Position numbers and translations under genes: made by a program. A DNA stretch of 33,753 nucleotides from a virus, in IMG/VR virus record IMGVR_UViG_3300027969_003548, positions 1 through 33,753 of that record, one strand, 5' to 3'. The notes under the pieces were generated by a model. The model worked only from the letters and a program-made list of their open reading frames with translations. It did no database searches and was not told the DNA's origin. Shown here piece after piece: positions 1-8,061 of this stretch; the stretch's first letter is position 1, and the number at the start of each line of letters is the position of its first letter.

Positions 1-248
1 CGTACACTGATCAAAGTCTGTCAACAAATACCCCTTACAATCCAGCACACTTTGAGGGTCGCAAAGTTCCTGCTACCTTAATTGCTAAAAATCTAATGTT
101 GGCTCATTACTGGGGTTTAAAAACATTATACTACAGCTTGATTAATAAACAAGGATCAAAGTCTAAAACAGACGCACCACCACCAGATATGCCACTTGAA
201 CAAATTGATTTTGATGATGAAGAATCATGCGAATCCTGTAAACTCTAA
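1..248 (+). CDS. nrdA: Ribonucleoside-diphosphate reductase alpha subunit, C-terminal end (partial)
   Basis: This is the last 81 residues of a class Ia ribonucleotide reductase large subunit, read from base 3 to the TAA at 246-248; the rest lies before the window. The visible part has the family's YTDQSLSTNT segment, then KVPATLIAKNL and GLKTLYYS, and a C-terminal tail ending CESCKL. The tail cysteine pair is the shuttle that passes electrons from glutaredoxin or thioredoxin to the active site. nrdB and a glutaredoxin gene lie downstream, so the window carries most of a dNTP-synthesis set. The tail pair is CxxC here, shorter than the CxxxxC of the E. coli enzyme. Confidence 0.93.
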   Translation, partial: YTDQSLSTNTPYNPAHFEGRKVPATLIAKNLMLAHYWGLKTLYYSLINKQGSKSKTDAPPPDMPLEQIDFDDEESCESCKL

Positions 249-257
249 GGAAAGATA

Positions 258-872
258 ATGTTAGAAACAATATGTGATATTATGATAGACGCTTACAAGC
301 GTAATTGGATTACAAGTCGTGATGGCAATGTCAGCATTCGCCATCATGGGAGAGACCATTTTTATATTACTCCAACTGGAGTGCGTAAGCAAACTCTTCA
401 GCCAGATCAATTTAAAAAAATCAGTACCAATGGTTTACTTTGGAAAGAAGAACCGTACACTGATATCAGTGCTAATCTGAAACCCAGTGGTGAGTTGCCT
501 ATGCATTTGGGGCTACAGAGAAAAATTGATTCCGAGGTACGAGTAATCATGCATTTTCACCCTACCTATACCACAGCGGCAATGTACGCAGGTATTGACC
601 TACCGAATCTACTAAACGAATTTCCAGAATTAAGTCGGTATACCTCAATTGGTCCTACTGTTGGTATATTACCTCCCATCACCCAAGACTTGGCTAATGC
701 CTGTATCGAGAACATTGGATTCAATGCAGATACAGGTGAGATTAAGTATAATATAATTGGTATGGATAGACACGGTGTAGTTGCTGTTGACACAAGTCCA
801 TGGCGAGCGTATGAGCACATTGAACGATTAGAACATATTTGCAAGATAGTACTTGCATCAGGGAAATATTAA
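258..872 (+). CDS. Class II aldolase/adducin-family protein
   Basis: This 204-residue protein has the class II (zinc) aldolase fold: GNVS at 23-26, PSGE with a candidate catalytic Glu79, the zinc pair MHFHP (His99, His101) and a third candidate zinc ligand His187 in YEHIER. Known relatives are fuculose/rhamnulose-phosphate aldolases, ribulose-phosphate epimerases and methylthioribulose-phosphate dehydratase. The substrate cannot be told from sequence. It sits between nrdA and nrdB with an AAGGAAAG-type ribosome site, and its TAA overlaps the nrdB ATG (TAATG). It is therefore probably co-expressed with the reductase and may act in sugar-phosphate supply. All metal ligands appear intact, so it is probably active. 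Confidence 0.85.
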   Translation: MLETICDIMIDAYKRNWITSRDGNVSIRHHGRDHFYITPTGVRKQTLQPDQFKKISTNGLLWKEEPYTDISANLKPSGELPMHLGLQRKIDSEVRVIMHFHPTYTTAAMYAGIDLPNLLNEFPELSRYTSIGPTVGILPPITQDLANACIENIGFNADTGEIKYNIIGMDRHGVVAVDTSPWRAYEHIERLEHICKIVLASGKY

Positions 873-1981
873 TGAGCAAAGAACAATATAATTTAAGAAC
901 CAAGACAGACTATCTTAGTCGTAAGATGTTTTTAGATCCTGCTGGTCCAGTTACGGTTCAAAGATTTGAGGAAGTAAAATATAATAAACTAACAAAATTT
1001 GATGCTGAAGCCAGAGGATTCTTTTGGGTTCCGGAAGAAATTTCATTAACTAAAGATGCTGGAGATTTTAAAGACGCAAGCGATACTGTTAAGCATATCT
1101 TTACGAGTAACTTACTACGGCAGACAGCATTAGATAGTTTACAAGGTCGCGGGCCCACGCAAGTGTTTACACCTGTATGTTCTATTCCAGAACTTGAAGC
1201 ATTGATGTATAACTGGGGATTTTTTGAAACAAATATTCACAGCCGTAGTTACAGTCACATTATTCGCAACATCTACAATGTACCGAAGGATGTGTTTAAT
1301 ACTATTCATGATACAGAAGAGATCGTTGGAATGGCCAGCAGTATTGGAAAATATTATGACTACTTACATAGATTAAACTGCCGCAAGGAACTAAATGATA
1401 ATGGATATGCGGTTGATGAACGTGACCATATAAAAGCAATCTGGTTAGCACTACATGCTAGTTATGCGCTTGAGGCATTTCGTTTTATGGTATCATTTGC
1501 CACAAGTTTGGCAATGGTTGAGAATCGTATCTTTATTGGCAATGGTAATATTATTGGCTTAATTTTACAAGACGAAATCTTACACAAGGAATGGACAGCT
1601 TGGATTATCAATCAGGTCGTTAAGGAAGATTCTAGATTTGCCAGCATCAAGAGCGAGTGCGAAGCCGAAGTATATCAAATATATCAGGATGTTATTCGTG
1701 AAGAAAAAGACTGGGCGGATTATTTGTTTAATAAAGGTCCAGTGATAGGTCTTAACGCTAATATTCTTAAAGAATTTGTTGACTTTACTGCTGTGGCAGC
1801 ACTAAAGGAAATTGGCATCAAGTATCAAGGTACAGCACCAAGAACTACGCCAATCCCATGGTTTAACAAACATGTAAATGTAAGCAACAAACAAACCGCC
1901 TTACAAGAAAATGAAAGTACAAACTACGTGATTGGCGTTATGGGAGATACATTAAACTACGATGAGTTGCCTAATTTATAA
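872..1981 (+). CDS. nrdB: Ribonucleoside-diphosphate reductase beta subunit (R2)
   Basis: R2 carries the di-iron/tyrosyl radical used by NrdA to make deoxynucleotides. The start chosen is the ATG at 872, which overlaps the previous stop (TAATG) and has AGGGAA upstream; an in-frame ATG at 839 lies inside the upstream gene. Counting from 872, visible landmarks are FFWVPEE, Asp88 in ALDSLQGR, Glu119, His123 and radical Tyr127 in the ETNIHSRSYSH block, Glu201 in ALEAFRF, and Glu235/His238 in QDEILH. The tail NYVIG...LNYDELPNL matches the R2 tail that docks on NrdA. The first cluster reads E-T-N-I-H, one residue longer than the E. coli ExxH spacing. Length (369 aa) is normal. Confidence 0.95.
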   Translation: MSKEQYNLRTKTDYLSRKMFLDPAGPVTVQRFEEVKYNKLTKFDAEARGFFWVPEEISLTKDAGDFKDASDTVKHIFTSNLLRQTALDSLQGRGPTQVFTPVCSIPELEALMYNWGFFETNIHSRSYSHIIRNIYNVPKDVFNTIHDTEEIVGMASSIGKYYDYLHRLNCRKELNDNGYAVDERDHIKAIWLALHASYALEAFRFMVSFATSLAMVENRIFIGNGNIIGLILQDEILHKEWTAWIINQVVKEDSRFASIKSECEAEVYQIYQDVIREEKDWADYLFNKGPVIGLNANILKEFVDFTAVAALKEIGIKYQGTAPRTTPIPWFNKHVNVSNKQTALQENESTNYVIGVMGDTLNYDELPNL

Positions 1982-1985
1982 TTGA

Positions 1986-2855
1986 TTATGAGAAAGTCTG
2001 TTGAACTAATTTCAACGACTTTTCTTTTTCAGCACCTTTTTCTGAGCCCACTTCACCAGATTTAACAGATATCATAGATGCAAACAAACCTTTGATCCGT
2101 TCTCTACTGCGCGGATTTTTAATTTCACTATTAATTTTTGAAACTAATTCAACAAATGTAAAATTAAAATTAGTCATTTTCAACAACCAATGGACATGAA
2201 GAAATACTGTAGAAGTCCATAGTATTTCTCTACTAACTTGCTTGTATGTTCCTGGCTCGTACTGCACCCGTCTTAGCTGTAGTTCACTGCTAGATAAATT
2301 AAATTCGTACTCTTGGTCTGGGCCTAACACTCCTGGATCAGCAATCCCAAGTCTGACAAATAGATCAGTGGCAGGATTTTCTAGTACAGCAACTTTAACT
2401 AGTCCTAAAACTAGACCTTGTATTGATGCCGGCATACTTAAAAAGTTTGCTTTAAATTCAGCTTCATTATTATTTGTCGCAATAATATTATCAATCTGTA
2501 CTGAATATCCTAATTCATTATCATGGTATCTTACAGTTACAATCTCACCGGAATTGTATGTACGACGATCTAAATATTTAGGATTACTAAATGGTACAAT
2601 AACATCTTCAGGTTGACTATGGAAAAATTCAACTAATGATTTTTTAAGTGTTGTCTTAGTAAGCGTAGTGGGAATAGTTACAATTAAATCCATGTCGCCA
2701 AATGTTTTCTTGGTAGGATCTGAACGATAGCTGCCAGTTGATTGCAAACTTAGCTCAGTAATATTAAACTGTTTAATAAGATTAAAATAGTTTCTAGAAA
2801 TTTTACGATAGTCTTCTCGACTCCTGACTCTTTCTGCTCCTGCTAATCCGCTCAT
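1986..2855 (-). CDS. Nucleotidyltransferase-fold protein (second of a pair)
   Basis: This 289-residue protein shows the minimal nucleotidyltransferase signature: GSYR at 41-44, GDMDL with Asp54 and Asp56, and a third Asp122 in YSVQIDNI. The pattern is shared by the DNA polymerase X, CCA-adding, OAS/cGAS-like and MNT families, and it does not tell which substrate is used. The start ATG overlaps the stop of the upstream gene (ATGA at 2852-2855), and an AAAGGTGATG ribosome site precedes it. The two are translationally coupled and both have catalytic aspartates. It ends 5 bases from the convergent nrdB stop, with no clear terminator between. The C-terminal half is mixed helical and unrecognised. 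Confidence 0.7.
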   Translation of the reverse strand: MSGLAGAERVRSREDYRKISRNYFNLIKQFNITELSLQSTGSYRSDPTKKTFGDMDLIVTIPTTLTKTTLKKSLVEFFHSQPEDVIVPFSNPKYLDRRTYNSGEIVTVRYHDNELGYSVQIDNIIATNNNEAEFKANFLSMPASIQGLVLGLVKVAVLENPATDLFVRLGIADPGVLGPDQEYEFNLSSSELQLRRVQYEPGTYKQVSREILWTSTVFLHVHWLLKMTNFNFTFVELVSKINSEIKNPRSRERIKGLFASMISVKSGEVGSEKGAEKEKSLKLVQQTFS

Positions 2856-3799
2856 AACATCACCTTTAATTTAGAATATTCTGGTAAAAACTTTCCTGTT
2901 AATACTAACCGATCCTTGCGACCGATCCATTCTTCTTGTAAATTATCAGGAATGTCAGCTCTAGTGGAATCTAAAATCTTGAAGTATGTGTCAAGCATCT
3001 TACTGTACTTTTCAGAATCTAATTGTTTAGCTAGAGTTTCACCAAGTACATAATAGTCTGCAACGATATCCGTAGTAAGTGTGGTGCCTAGGCGTTCATT
3101 AAGAATAGCTAATGCTTGTACTGGATCTTTTGCTAACCATTCTTTAGTAGTTTTATCTCTAACGCCAATGCCATGACTAAATGATAAGTCAGCAACTTGA
3201 AACGCAGACAACATTAACTGTGTGCGATGCAGGCCTTTTACATTAGAATCATCTGGATAAGCTGCTGAATAGTAACTGAATCGTAGCCAGTCTAGGTTGC
3301 CAATCATCCAATCAATTTGAACGCATTCACCTGTATCGTTACCATTCAAGTCTTTTTGTGGATAGTATCCAAAAATGCTGCTGTCGGTAACTTTCTTTTC
3401 ATCACAATGAATATTAGAAGCATGAAGATTGATATAGCGAACAAGGTTTAGTAAAAATGCCTTCATGCGCAACTGATCATCTGATGCTGTTCTTGCTCGG
3501 CTCTTTAACAAGTTGAATGTTTCTTTAAAATCAGGAACTGTAAGATTCCACGATTTTAATTGATTTGATAAATCTTTATTATTTTGTACATCAAAAATAT
3601 AATTGCTGTTGATGCCTAAATCAATATCACCAGACACTGGCTTCTTACCAACAGAGCCTAATGTCTCAAAATAAAACATACTAAAGATTACTTGATGTGG
3701 AAATAGCTCCTCCATCTCGGCAAAGTATGCCTTTAGTGTAGGAAGAATATTTTCTTTAAGAATTGGTGCTGTTTTGTCAGCAAAAACGTTACCGCCCAT
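2852..3799 (-). CDS. Nucleotidyltransferase-fold protein (first of a pair)
   Basis: This 315-residue protein has a second, diverged nucleotidyltransferase site: LGSVGKK with Gly48-Ser49, GDIDLGI with Asp58 and Asp60, and Asp163 in CVQIDWMI. It is the promoter-proximal gene of a two-gene minus-strand operon. A consensus sigma70 promoter lies 30-58 bases upstream (3829-3857), and a GGAGT ribosome site precedes the ATG. The surrounding genes are on the plus strand, so this is an independent, probably early unit. The two proteins differ in length and outside the motifs, so a heteromeric enzyme or two separate activities are both possible. No family name can be given with confidence. Confidence 0.7.
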   Translation of the reverse strand: MGGNVFADKTAPILKENILPTLKAYFAEMEELFPHQVIFSMFYFETLGSVGKKPVSGDIDLGINSNYIFDVQNNKDLSNQLKSWNLTVPDFKETFNLLKSRARTASDDQLRMKAFLLNLVRYINLHASNIHCDEKKVTDSSIFGYYPQKDLNGNDTGECVQIDWMIGNLDWLRFSYYSAAYPDDSNVKGLHRTQLMLSAFQVADLSFSHGIGVRDKTTKEWLAKDPVQALAILNERLGTTLTTDIVADYYVLGETLAKQLDSEKYSKMLDTYFKILDSTRADIPDNLQEEWIGRKDRLVLTGKFLPEYSKLKVML

Positions 3800-3828
3800 A
3801 ATTACTCCAGATTTATTGTGCTGAAGTA

Positions 3829-3857
3829 ATTATAGTATGTATTTATTTAATTGTCAA
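3829..3857 (-). promoter_or_regulatory. Consensus sigma70 promoter for the nucleotidyltransferase operon
   Basis: Read on the minus strand: TTGACA (3852-3857), a 17-base spacer beginning ATTAAAT, and TATAAT (3829-3834). Both hexamers are perfect. The -35 is followed by ATTAAAT, the same extension seen in the right-end promoters of this window. Confidence 0.85.
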
Positions 3858-3865
3858 GAATTTGA

Positions 3866-4111
3866 TTAAACAACTATTGCGGTTACAGTATCAGCAACAG
3901 AATCATACGTTACTAGTACAAGATTGTGGTTTATTTCATTAGTATAGGCATTATAACTAAAAGTATATGATGGCGTTGATGGATTAGTTACTTCTATGAA
4001 TTTTGCCGAAACAAAAGTAATAGGTGTTCCACCTGACTGGACAATTATGTCTGAAAGTTGAGTAGTACTAAGATTTGTGAAATAAGCTAATTGTGATGAA
4101 TTGATAGGCAT
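3866..4111 (-). CDS. Small hypothetical protein
   Basis: An 81-residue protein with a GGAGA ribosome site just before its ATG. It is rich in Thr, Ser, Val and Asn with alternating hydrophobic stretches toward the C-terminus (NLVLVTYDSVADTVTAIVV), which suggests a beta-rich fold. It has no cysteines and no signal peptide. It lies upstream of the nucleotidyltransferase operon and ends just before that operon's promoter. The family is not recognised. Confidence 0.6.
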   Translation of the reverse strand: MPINSSQLAYFTNLSTTQLSDIIVQSGGTPITFVSAKFIEVTNPSTPSYTFSYNAYTNEINHNLVLVTYDSVADTVTAIVV

Positions 4112-4121
4112 GTCGTTCTCC

Positions 4122-4150
4122 GTTTAATTTACTTATTAGATAATTGTCAA
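4122..4150 (-). promoter_or_regulatory. Possible sigma70 promoter for the 81-residue gene
   Basis: On the minus strand a perfect TTGACA (4145-4150) followed by AT lies 17 bases from a weak -10, TTAAAC (4122-4127). The -35 is good and the -10 poor, so this is tentative. Confidence 0.4.
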
Positions 4151-4206
4151 GTACTACTAGTAATCCACTAAATATTGTGCTAAAATACAATATTATAAGG
4201 AATAAT

Positions 4207-4452
4207 ATGAAACTAACAGTCTATACAAAAGACGATTGCCCATTTTGCGATATGGCAAAAGCATTATTAGAAAGTAAAGGTATTGAATATACTACAGTAA
4301 ATGTAGGTGTTCTCACCGAAGCTCGTGACTATTTGGTTGAACAAGGACTGCGTAGTGTACCACAGATTTTCAATGGTACAACATTAATTCAGGGTGGCTA
4401 TCAGGGTTTAGCCGCTAAATCAGATGAATTTTGGACAGAGTTAAAAGGATAA
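4207..4452 (+). CDS. Glutaredoxin
   Basis: An 81-residue glutaredoxin: beta strand MKLTVYTK, the redox site CPFC at 12-15, a helix, the cis-proline segment SVPQIF and the GGY motif. It reduces disulfides using glutathione and is the likely electron donor for the ribonucleotide reductase encoded just upstream. The start at 4207 is chosen because it gives a full-length glutaredoxin and has TAAGGAATA before it; upstream in-frame starts would add an unrelated tail. A CTAAATA element (4168-4174), like late elements reported in some marine T4-like phages, lies upstream. The next gene begins 1 base after the stop. Confidence 0.92.
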   Translation: MKLTVYTKDDCPFCDMAKALLESKGIEYTTVNVGVLTEARDYLVEQGLRSVPQIFNGTTLIQGGYQGLAAKSDEFWTELKG

Positions 4453-4453
4453 T

Positions 4454-4753
4454 ATGAACATTAAAGACAACGAAGTATACACATTTAAAATGGCATCAGG
4501 CGAAGAAATAGTAACGAAAGTGCTAAGTTCAGATGCCGACTATATCTATATCACAGAGCCATTGGCAGTAGCACCTAGTCCACAGGGTCCGGCATTAATG
4601 CAAGGCATTTTTACTTCAGAACCTGGGACAAAAGTATCACTAAATATTAAGCATATTGCAATGTTTGCTGAAACTGAAGACAGTGTTAAACAGCGTTACA
4701 TTAAAGTTACTACCGGAATTGATGTACCCAGCAAGAAACTTATTTTAGGATAA
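4454..4753 (+). CDS. Small Sm/Hfq-like fold protein, hypothetical
   Basis: A 99-residue protein starting NIKDNEVYTFKMASGEEIVTK. This strand-turn-strand opening, with a SGEE turn, resembles Sm/LSm-like small beta-barrels found in many marine T4-like phages. The remainder has IYITEPLAV and a proline-rich PSPQGPALMQG turn. It follows the glutaredoxin gene by 1 base, shares its ribosome site region (AAGGATAAT) and precedes the PAAR gene by 3 bases, so the three form one unit. RNA binding is an inference from fold resemblance only. Confidence 0.55.
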   Translation: MNIKDNEVYTFKMASGEEIVTKVLSSDADYIYITEPLAVAPSPQGPALMQGIFTSEPGTKVSLNIKHIAMFAETEDSVKQRYIKVTTGIDVPSKKLILG

Positions 4754-4756
4754 TAT

Positions 4757-5032
4757 ATGGCAGGTGGAGTTGTAAGAATGACAGATCCGAATTCATGCGG
4801 CGGAGTTCCTATGAGTGGAGTTAGTTCAGTACGAGTTAACGGTATTCCAATTGTAGTTAATGGTGCCAGCGTTACTCCACATCCTAACAACAAACCACCA
4901 CATAAAAATGCTCGCACTGTAGCAGGATCTTCTTCCGTGCGCGCGGCTGGTCAGCCGGTAGTAAGTGCGTCAGATGTTGATAGCTGCGGACACTCTAGAG
5001 TCAATGCAAGTCCAAATGTTAGGATTGGATAA
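4757..5032 (+). CDS. PAAR-domain spike-tip protein
   Basis: A 91-residue single-domain PAAR protein. It shows repeated beta-hairpin units with PNSCGG, VNGIPIVVNG, TPHPNNKPPH, RAAGQPVVSASDVDSCGH and RVNASPNVRIG. PAAR proteins cap the gp5-type central spike of contractile tails and hold a metal through His/Cys residues; several His and two Cys are available here. It is followed directly (stop and start share an A, TAATG) by two large structural-looking genes, consistent with a baseplate/tail cluster. It is good evidence for a contractile-tailed phage. Confidence 0.88.
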   Translation: MAGGVVRMTDPNSCGGVPMSGVSSVRVNGIPIVVNGASVTPHPNNKPPHKNARTVAGSSSVRAAGQPVVSASDVDSCGHSRVNASPNVRIG

Positions 5033-6027
5033 TGGCGCAGTCTCCTAGTTTATTAACCCCATTTCAATTAACGGTTACCTCTGGGTTACTAAACAATCAA
5101 GGTATAAATGTCAATGCTGAATTTATATCTAGTGTCAATACGTTTAAAAACTTGCCTTATATGGTTGCATTAAGTGAAGCAATATCTGAAGCTAGTATTG
5201 TGCCAGAATTATCTGAACCTATATTATTAGAGTTATATACACTAGGATCAAATACATGTGCTGCCCTAGGTGATAGCATACCGCCATATACAGGTAATAT
5301 AGTTTATCCAGATAATGTATTATTCTCAAGTCTGTTATTAGACACTGGCTATTCTTACATGGGTCAAGATTCTACTGGTGCAGGCAAAGACTTAAGTATA
5401 TTTTGTCAAGGATTTGGCGCATTAGTTGGCTATAATGGAATTACTAATAGCTTTGTAAATTCAGCTGTCAACAGTCAAAATTATCTAGCAGGTACTTATA
5501 CTAATGCTGATAATATGGTTAGTGGTGGCATTACCAGTGTTAATCTGTGTACTGAACAATGGGCTAACGATCTTGCTAAGTTAGGTGGATTAATTAATCT
5601 TAAAGCTCTGCCTGAACTAGGAACACCATTGGCACTAGTACAGCAATTAGCATCCTTAGGTGGTGTTACTCCTGATCTTACTTTAGCTTTTTCAAATGCA
5701 GGAGTCAGTTTAGATGTAGTAATTAATATATCATCACCAGATGTTGTTGCGTCAGCCGCGGATCAAAAAGCCATGTATGCAGCAATGACGCAAATAACAG
5801 GCACATCACTTACCGAAATATTACAAGTATTGGGCGTTACTACTTCTAATATTACTACTATGGCTGATTTATTAAATCCATACAAACTATTTCCAACTAG
5901 TTTCCAAACATTAACATTTACAGGAACTAATGGTGTTAGTCAAAACATCTATGTAAATTCCACTGGTACAGTTAACGCTACTATGCAGCAGTACTTGCCA
6001 ACTATAGCATTGAACACAATATCATGA
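5032..6027 (+). CDS. Putative virion (baseplate or tail) protein
   Basis: A 331-residue protein overlapping the PAAR stop and itself overlapped by the next gene (ATGA at 6024-6027). The composition is typical of phage structural proteins: rich in Asn, Thr, Ser, Gly and small hydrophobics, low in charge, with few Lys/Arg. Hydrophobic patches are amphipathic rather than membrane-spanning. The position after PAAR and before a late promoter supports a baseplate-associated role. No specific family is recognised. Confidence 0.65.
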   Translation: MAQSPSLLTPFQLTVTSGLLNNQGINVNAEFISSVNTFKNLPYMVALSEAISEASIVPELSEPILLELYTLGSNTCAALGDSIPPYTGNIVYPDNVLFSSLLLDTGYSYMGQDSTGAGKDLSIFCQGFGALVGYNGITNSFVNSAVNSQNYLAGTYTNADNMVSGGITSVNLCTEQWANDLAKLGGLINLKALPELGTPLALVQQLASLGGVTPDLTLAFSNAGVSLDVVINISSPDVVASAADQKAMYAAMTQITGTSLTEILQVLGVTTSNITTMADLLNPYKLFPTSFQTLTFTGTNGVSQNIYVNSTGTVNATMQQYLPTIALNTIS

Positions 6028-6980
6028 CTGCACTAGATAAATTAAGCCAAATAATTCCGCCTGATCAAGCACTAGCTAACAAAGCATTAGCTACTGCACT
6101 TCAACAAATTACAAATATTTCTTCGTTAAATTTGCCTAGACTAGCAAACGCAGTTAGTAATGTGCAGACAAATTTTGGATTACCGTTAGTTAACGCACAA
6201 AAAACAGCGGTTGATCCTGCGGTGGCAAACAATATTTCTAATAAATTAGGCATAGGTTCAGGAGTAAACGGTACACTTACTATTAATGATTCTATGGGAA
6301 TAGCAGCGGGCATCGTTGTGACTTCTGCGTTTAACAATGTAGTTACACTTGTTAATTCAATGGATTTGTCTAATTTAGCTAATATATACACAGACATGAC
6401 AGCTACTGCAAATGGATCCTACGGACCTGCTGCGGGGCCTATTACTATTATTGCAGGTCCCGCAGCTGGAACCTATGATAATATTAATGCCGCATTTTCT
6501 GGGCAAGAAGCTAATGCTAATGGCGGAACTGGTGGAACTGGACTTATTCCGTCTGTTAATTCAAATGTTATACCAAATATTATTGCAGTATATCCAGGCC
6601 AAATTACAAGCATAAACACAAACTGGAATAGTATGATGACACAATTGAATCATGAAAAAACAGTTCAAAAAAGCGCATCAATTGACTTTGCTAATCTAAC
6701 TCCGGATAGTAATCCTCCAATTTATAGTTTTGTGCTGTCACTTCCACAATACGGACAGGACACAGCAGCAAATGGAGCGTTTCAGTATCTAGAATCAGTT
6801 GCCGATCTTACTGATCTAACCGGCCAAACTTTGGTGGCAGCATTACGACAAGGACAGTCTAATATTGCCACTACGGGAATTGCAACTACAAGTAATGTTC
6901 CCGTGAATCCAAATCCACCGCCACCAGAAGCAACTTTGACTAAATCACAATATCCATATCCGTTACCACCAACCACTTGA
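6024..6980 (+). CDS. Putative virion protein with Pro-rich tail
   Basis: A 318-residue protein translationally coupled to the previous gene by an ATGA overlap. It is again poor in charge and rich in Asn, Ala, Thr and Gly, with GPAAGPITIIAGPAAGTYD and NANGGTGGTG segments. It ends in a proline-rich stretch (NPNPPPPEA, then YPYPLPPTT). This looks like a secreted or assembled structural protein, probably part of the tail/baseplate with its neighbour. The late promoter of the next unit starts 5 bases after its stop. Confidence 0.62.
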   Translation: MTALDKLSQIIPPDQALANKALATALQQITNISSLNLPRLANAVSNVQTNFGLPLVNAQKTAVDPAVANNISNKLGIGSGVNGTLTINDSMGIAAGIVVTSAFNNVVTLVNSMDLSNLANIYTDMTATANGSYGPAAGPITIIAGPAAGTYDNINAAFSGQEANANGGTGGTGLIPSVNSNVIPNIIAVYPGQITSINTNWNSMMTQLNHEKTVQKSASIDFANLTPDSNPPIYSFVLSLPQYGQDTAANGAFQYLESVADLTDLTGQTLVAALRQGQSNIATTGIATTSNVPVNPNPPPPEATLTKSQYPYPLPPTT

Positions 6981-6985
6981 TTTTT

Positions 6986-6993
6986 TATAAATA
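6986..6993 (+). promoter_or_regulatory. T4-type late promoter octamer
   Basis: TATAAATA, the T4 late -10 consensus, lies 33 bases before the ATG at 7026, with TAGGAAAG as ribosome site between. It follows the stop of the virion gene by 5 bases. No -35 is expected for gp55-type sigma factors. Confidence 0.7.
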
Positions 6994-7025
6994 ATACTTA
7001 TACTGTTATATAGGAAAGCACTACT

Positions 7026-8060
7026 ATGGAAAATAAAAGATTTACCTCAGAAAATTTACGGACAGATAATCCTTGTTGGAAAGGTTATAAGGCTGTTGGA
7101 ACAAAGAAAAAATCAGGCAAAACTGTTCCTAATTGTGTGCCTACTGAAAGTGTAGATGAAGCTGCCAATGCAGCTCAACAAGCGGCAATTGCGATAGCCA
7201 TAAAGAAAAAGAAAGGTATGTCAGAAGGTTATGCCACAGAAGATGAGCAACTTGATGGCATGGCGTTAGGTGAACTCAAAGCAATAGCTCAAGCAGCTGA
7301 GAAGATTTACAATTCAGTTAAATCCGGCATACCATTAGAAGCATGGATGTACAAAATGATCACTAACGGTAATGAAGGACTGACATCTGTAGCACAACAA
7401 ATTGATAGTCCTGAAGTTAGCGAGTCAGAATGGGTATCGGAAGGTGAAAGAACTATGAGTCGTGCTGCCAAAGGCAATGAAAAGTACGGCAAAGATGGTA
7501 TGAAACAACTAGCAAAAGCAGGTCGTGACGGTGCAAGTGAAAAAAAGCTAGATTCTATTCGTGACAAATATGACAAATATGATGATGAAAAAGAAATAGA
7601 AGAAGATATAACTGAAAGCAATTTGTACCGTATATTAGAACTTAGTGGATTAGTTAATGAAGATGTTGAATTACAATTTGACAAAATTGAAGAGTGGGTC
7701 GAGTCGCTAGCTGAGGCACACGGAGTTGACAGTGAAGTAATATGGGAAGATTTTGAAACTGTTACAGATAGTGAACTACTATCAGAAGCAGCAGCATGGC
7801 AAAAATCATCTGGAAAAAATAAAAACGGTGGTCTCAACCAAAAAGGTGTTAACTCGTACAAAAGAGAACACCCTGGTAGTAAATTAAAAACAGCTGTAAC
7901 TACTAAACCTAGTAAATTAAAACCTGGTGGCAAAGCTGCCAAACGCCGAAAAAGCTTTTGTGCCCGTATGTCCGGTATGAAGAAATCTAGAACTTCAGCG
8001 AAGACAGCGCACGATCCAAATTCAAGAATTAACAAATCACTGCGAAAGTGGAATTGTTAG
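7026..8060 (+). CDS. Conserved marine-phage hypothetical protein, likely virion-associated
   Basis: A 344-residue protein in three parts. The N-terminus (DNPCWKGYKAVGTKKKSGKTVPNCVP) is a Cys-containing module repeated in many marine T4-like phages. The middle is acidic and helical, with Ala-rich helices and a KYDKYDDEKEIEED segment. The basic C-terminus contains AWQKSSGKNKNGGLNQKG, SYKREHPGS, KRRKSFCARMSG and DPNSRINKSLRKWNC, another widespread phage module. It lies under a TATAAATA promoter and is followed at once by the tagged 241-residue gene. A DNA-associated internal head protein is possible from the charge pattern but unproven. Confidence 0.7.
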   Translation: MENKRFTSENLRTDNPCWKGYKAVGTKKKSGKTVPNCVPTESVDEAANAAQQAAIAIAIKKKKGMSEGYATEDEQLDGMALGELKAIAQAAEKIYNSVKSGIPLEAWMYKMITNGNEGLTSVAQQIDSPEVSESEWVSEGERTMSRAAKGNEKYGKDGMKQLAKAGRDGASEKKLDSIRDKYDKYDDEKEIEEDITESNLYRILELSGLVNEDVELQFDKIEEWVESLAEAHGVDSEVIWEDFETVTDSELLSEAAAWQKSSGKNKNGGLNQKGVNSYKREHPGSKLKTAVTTKPSKLKPGGKAAKRRKSFCARMSGMKKSRTSAKTAHDPNSRINKSLRKWNC

Positions 8061-8061
8061 G

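Noticed and set aside
566-844. Minus-strand frame within the aldolase-like gene
   Set aside because: The plus-strand gene has intact family motifs, and the minus frame has no ribosome site or recognisable protein.
839-871. Earlier start for nrdB at 839
   Set aside because: It would lie inside the aldolase gene and add an unlike 11-residue tail. The ATG at 872 has a ribosome site and the TAATG overlap.
7307-8035. Long minus-strand open frame (242 residues) opposite the gene at 7026
   Set aside because: It mirrors a well-supported plus-strand gene with known phage modules. Its Ser/Leu-rich translation and lack of a ribosome site mark it as an antisense frame.
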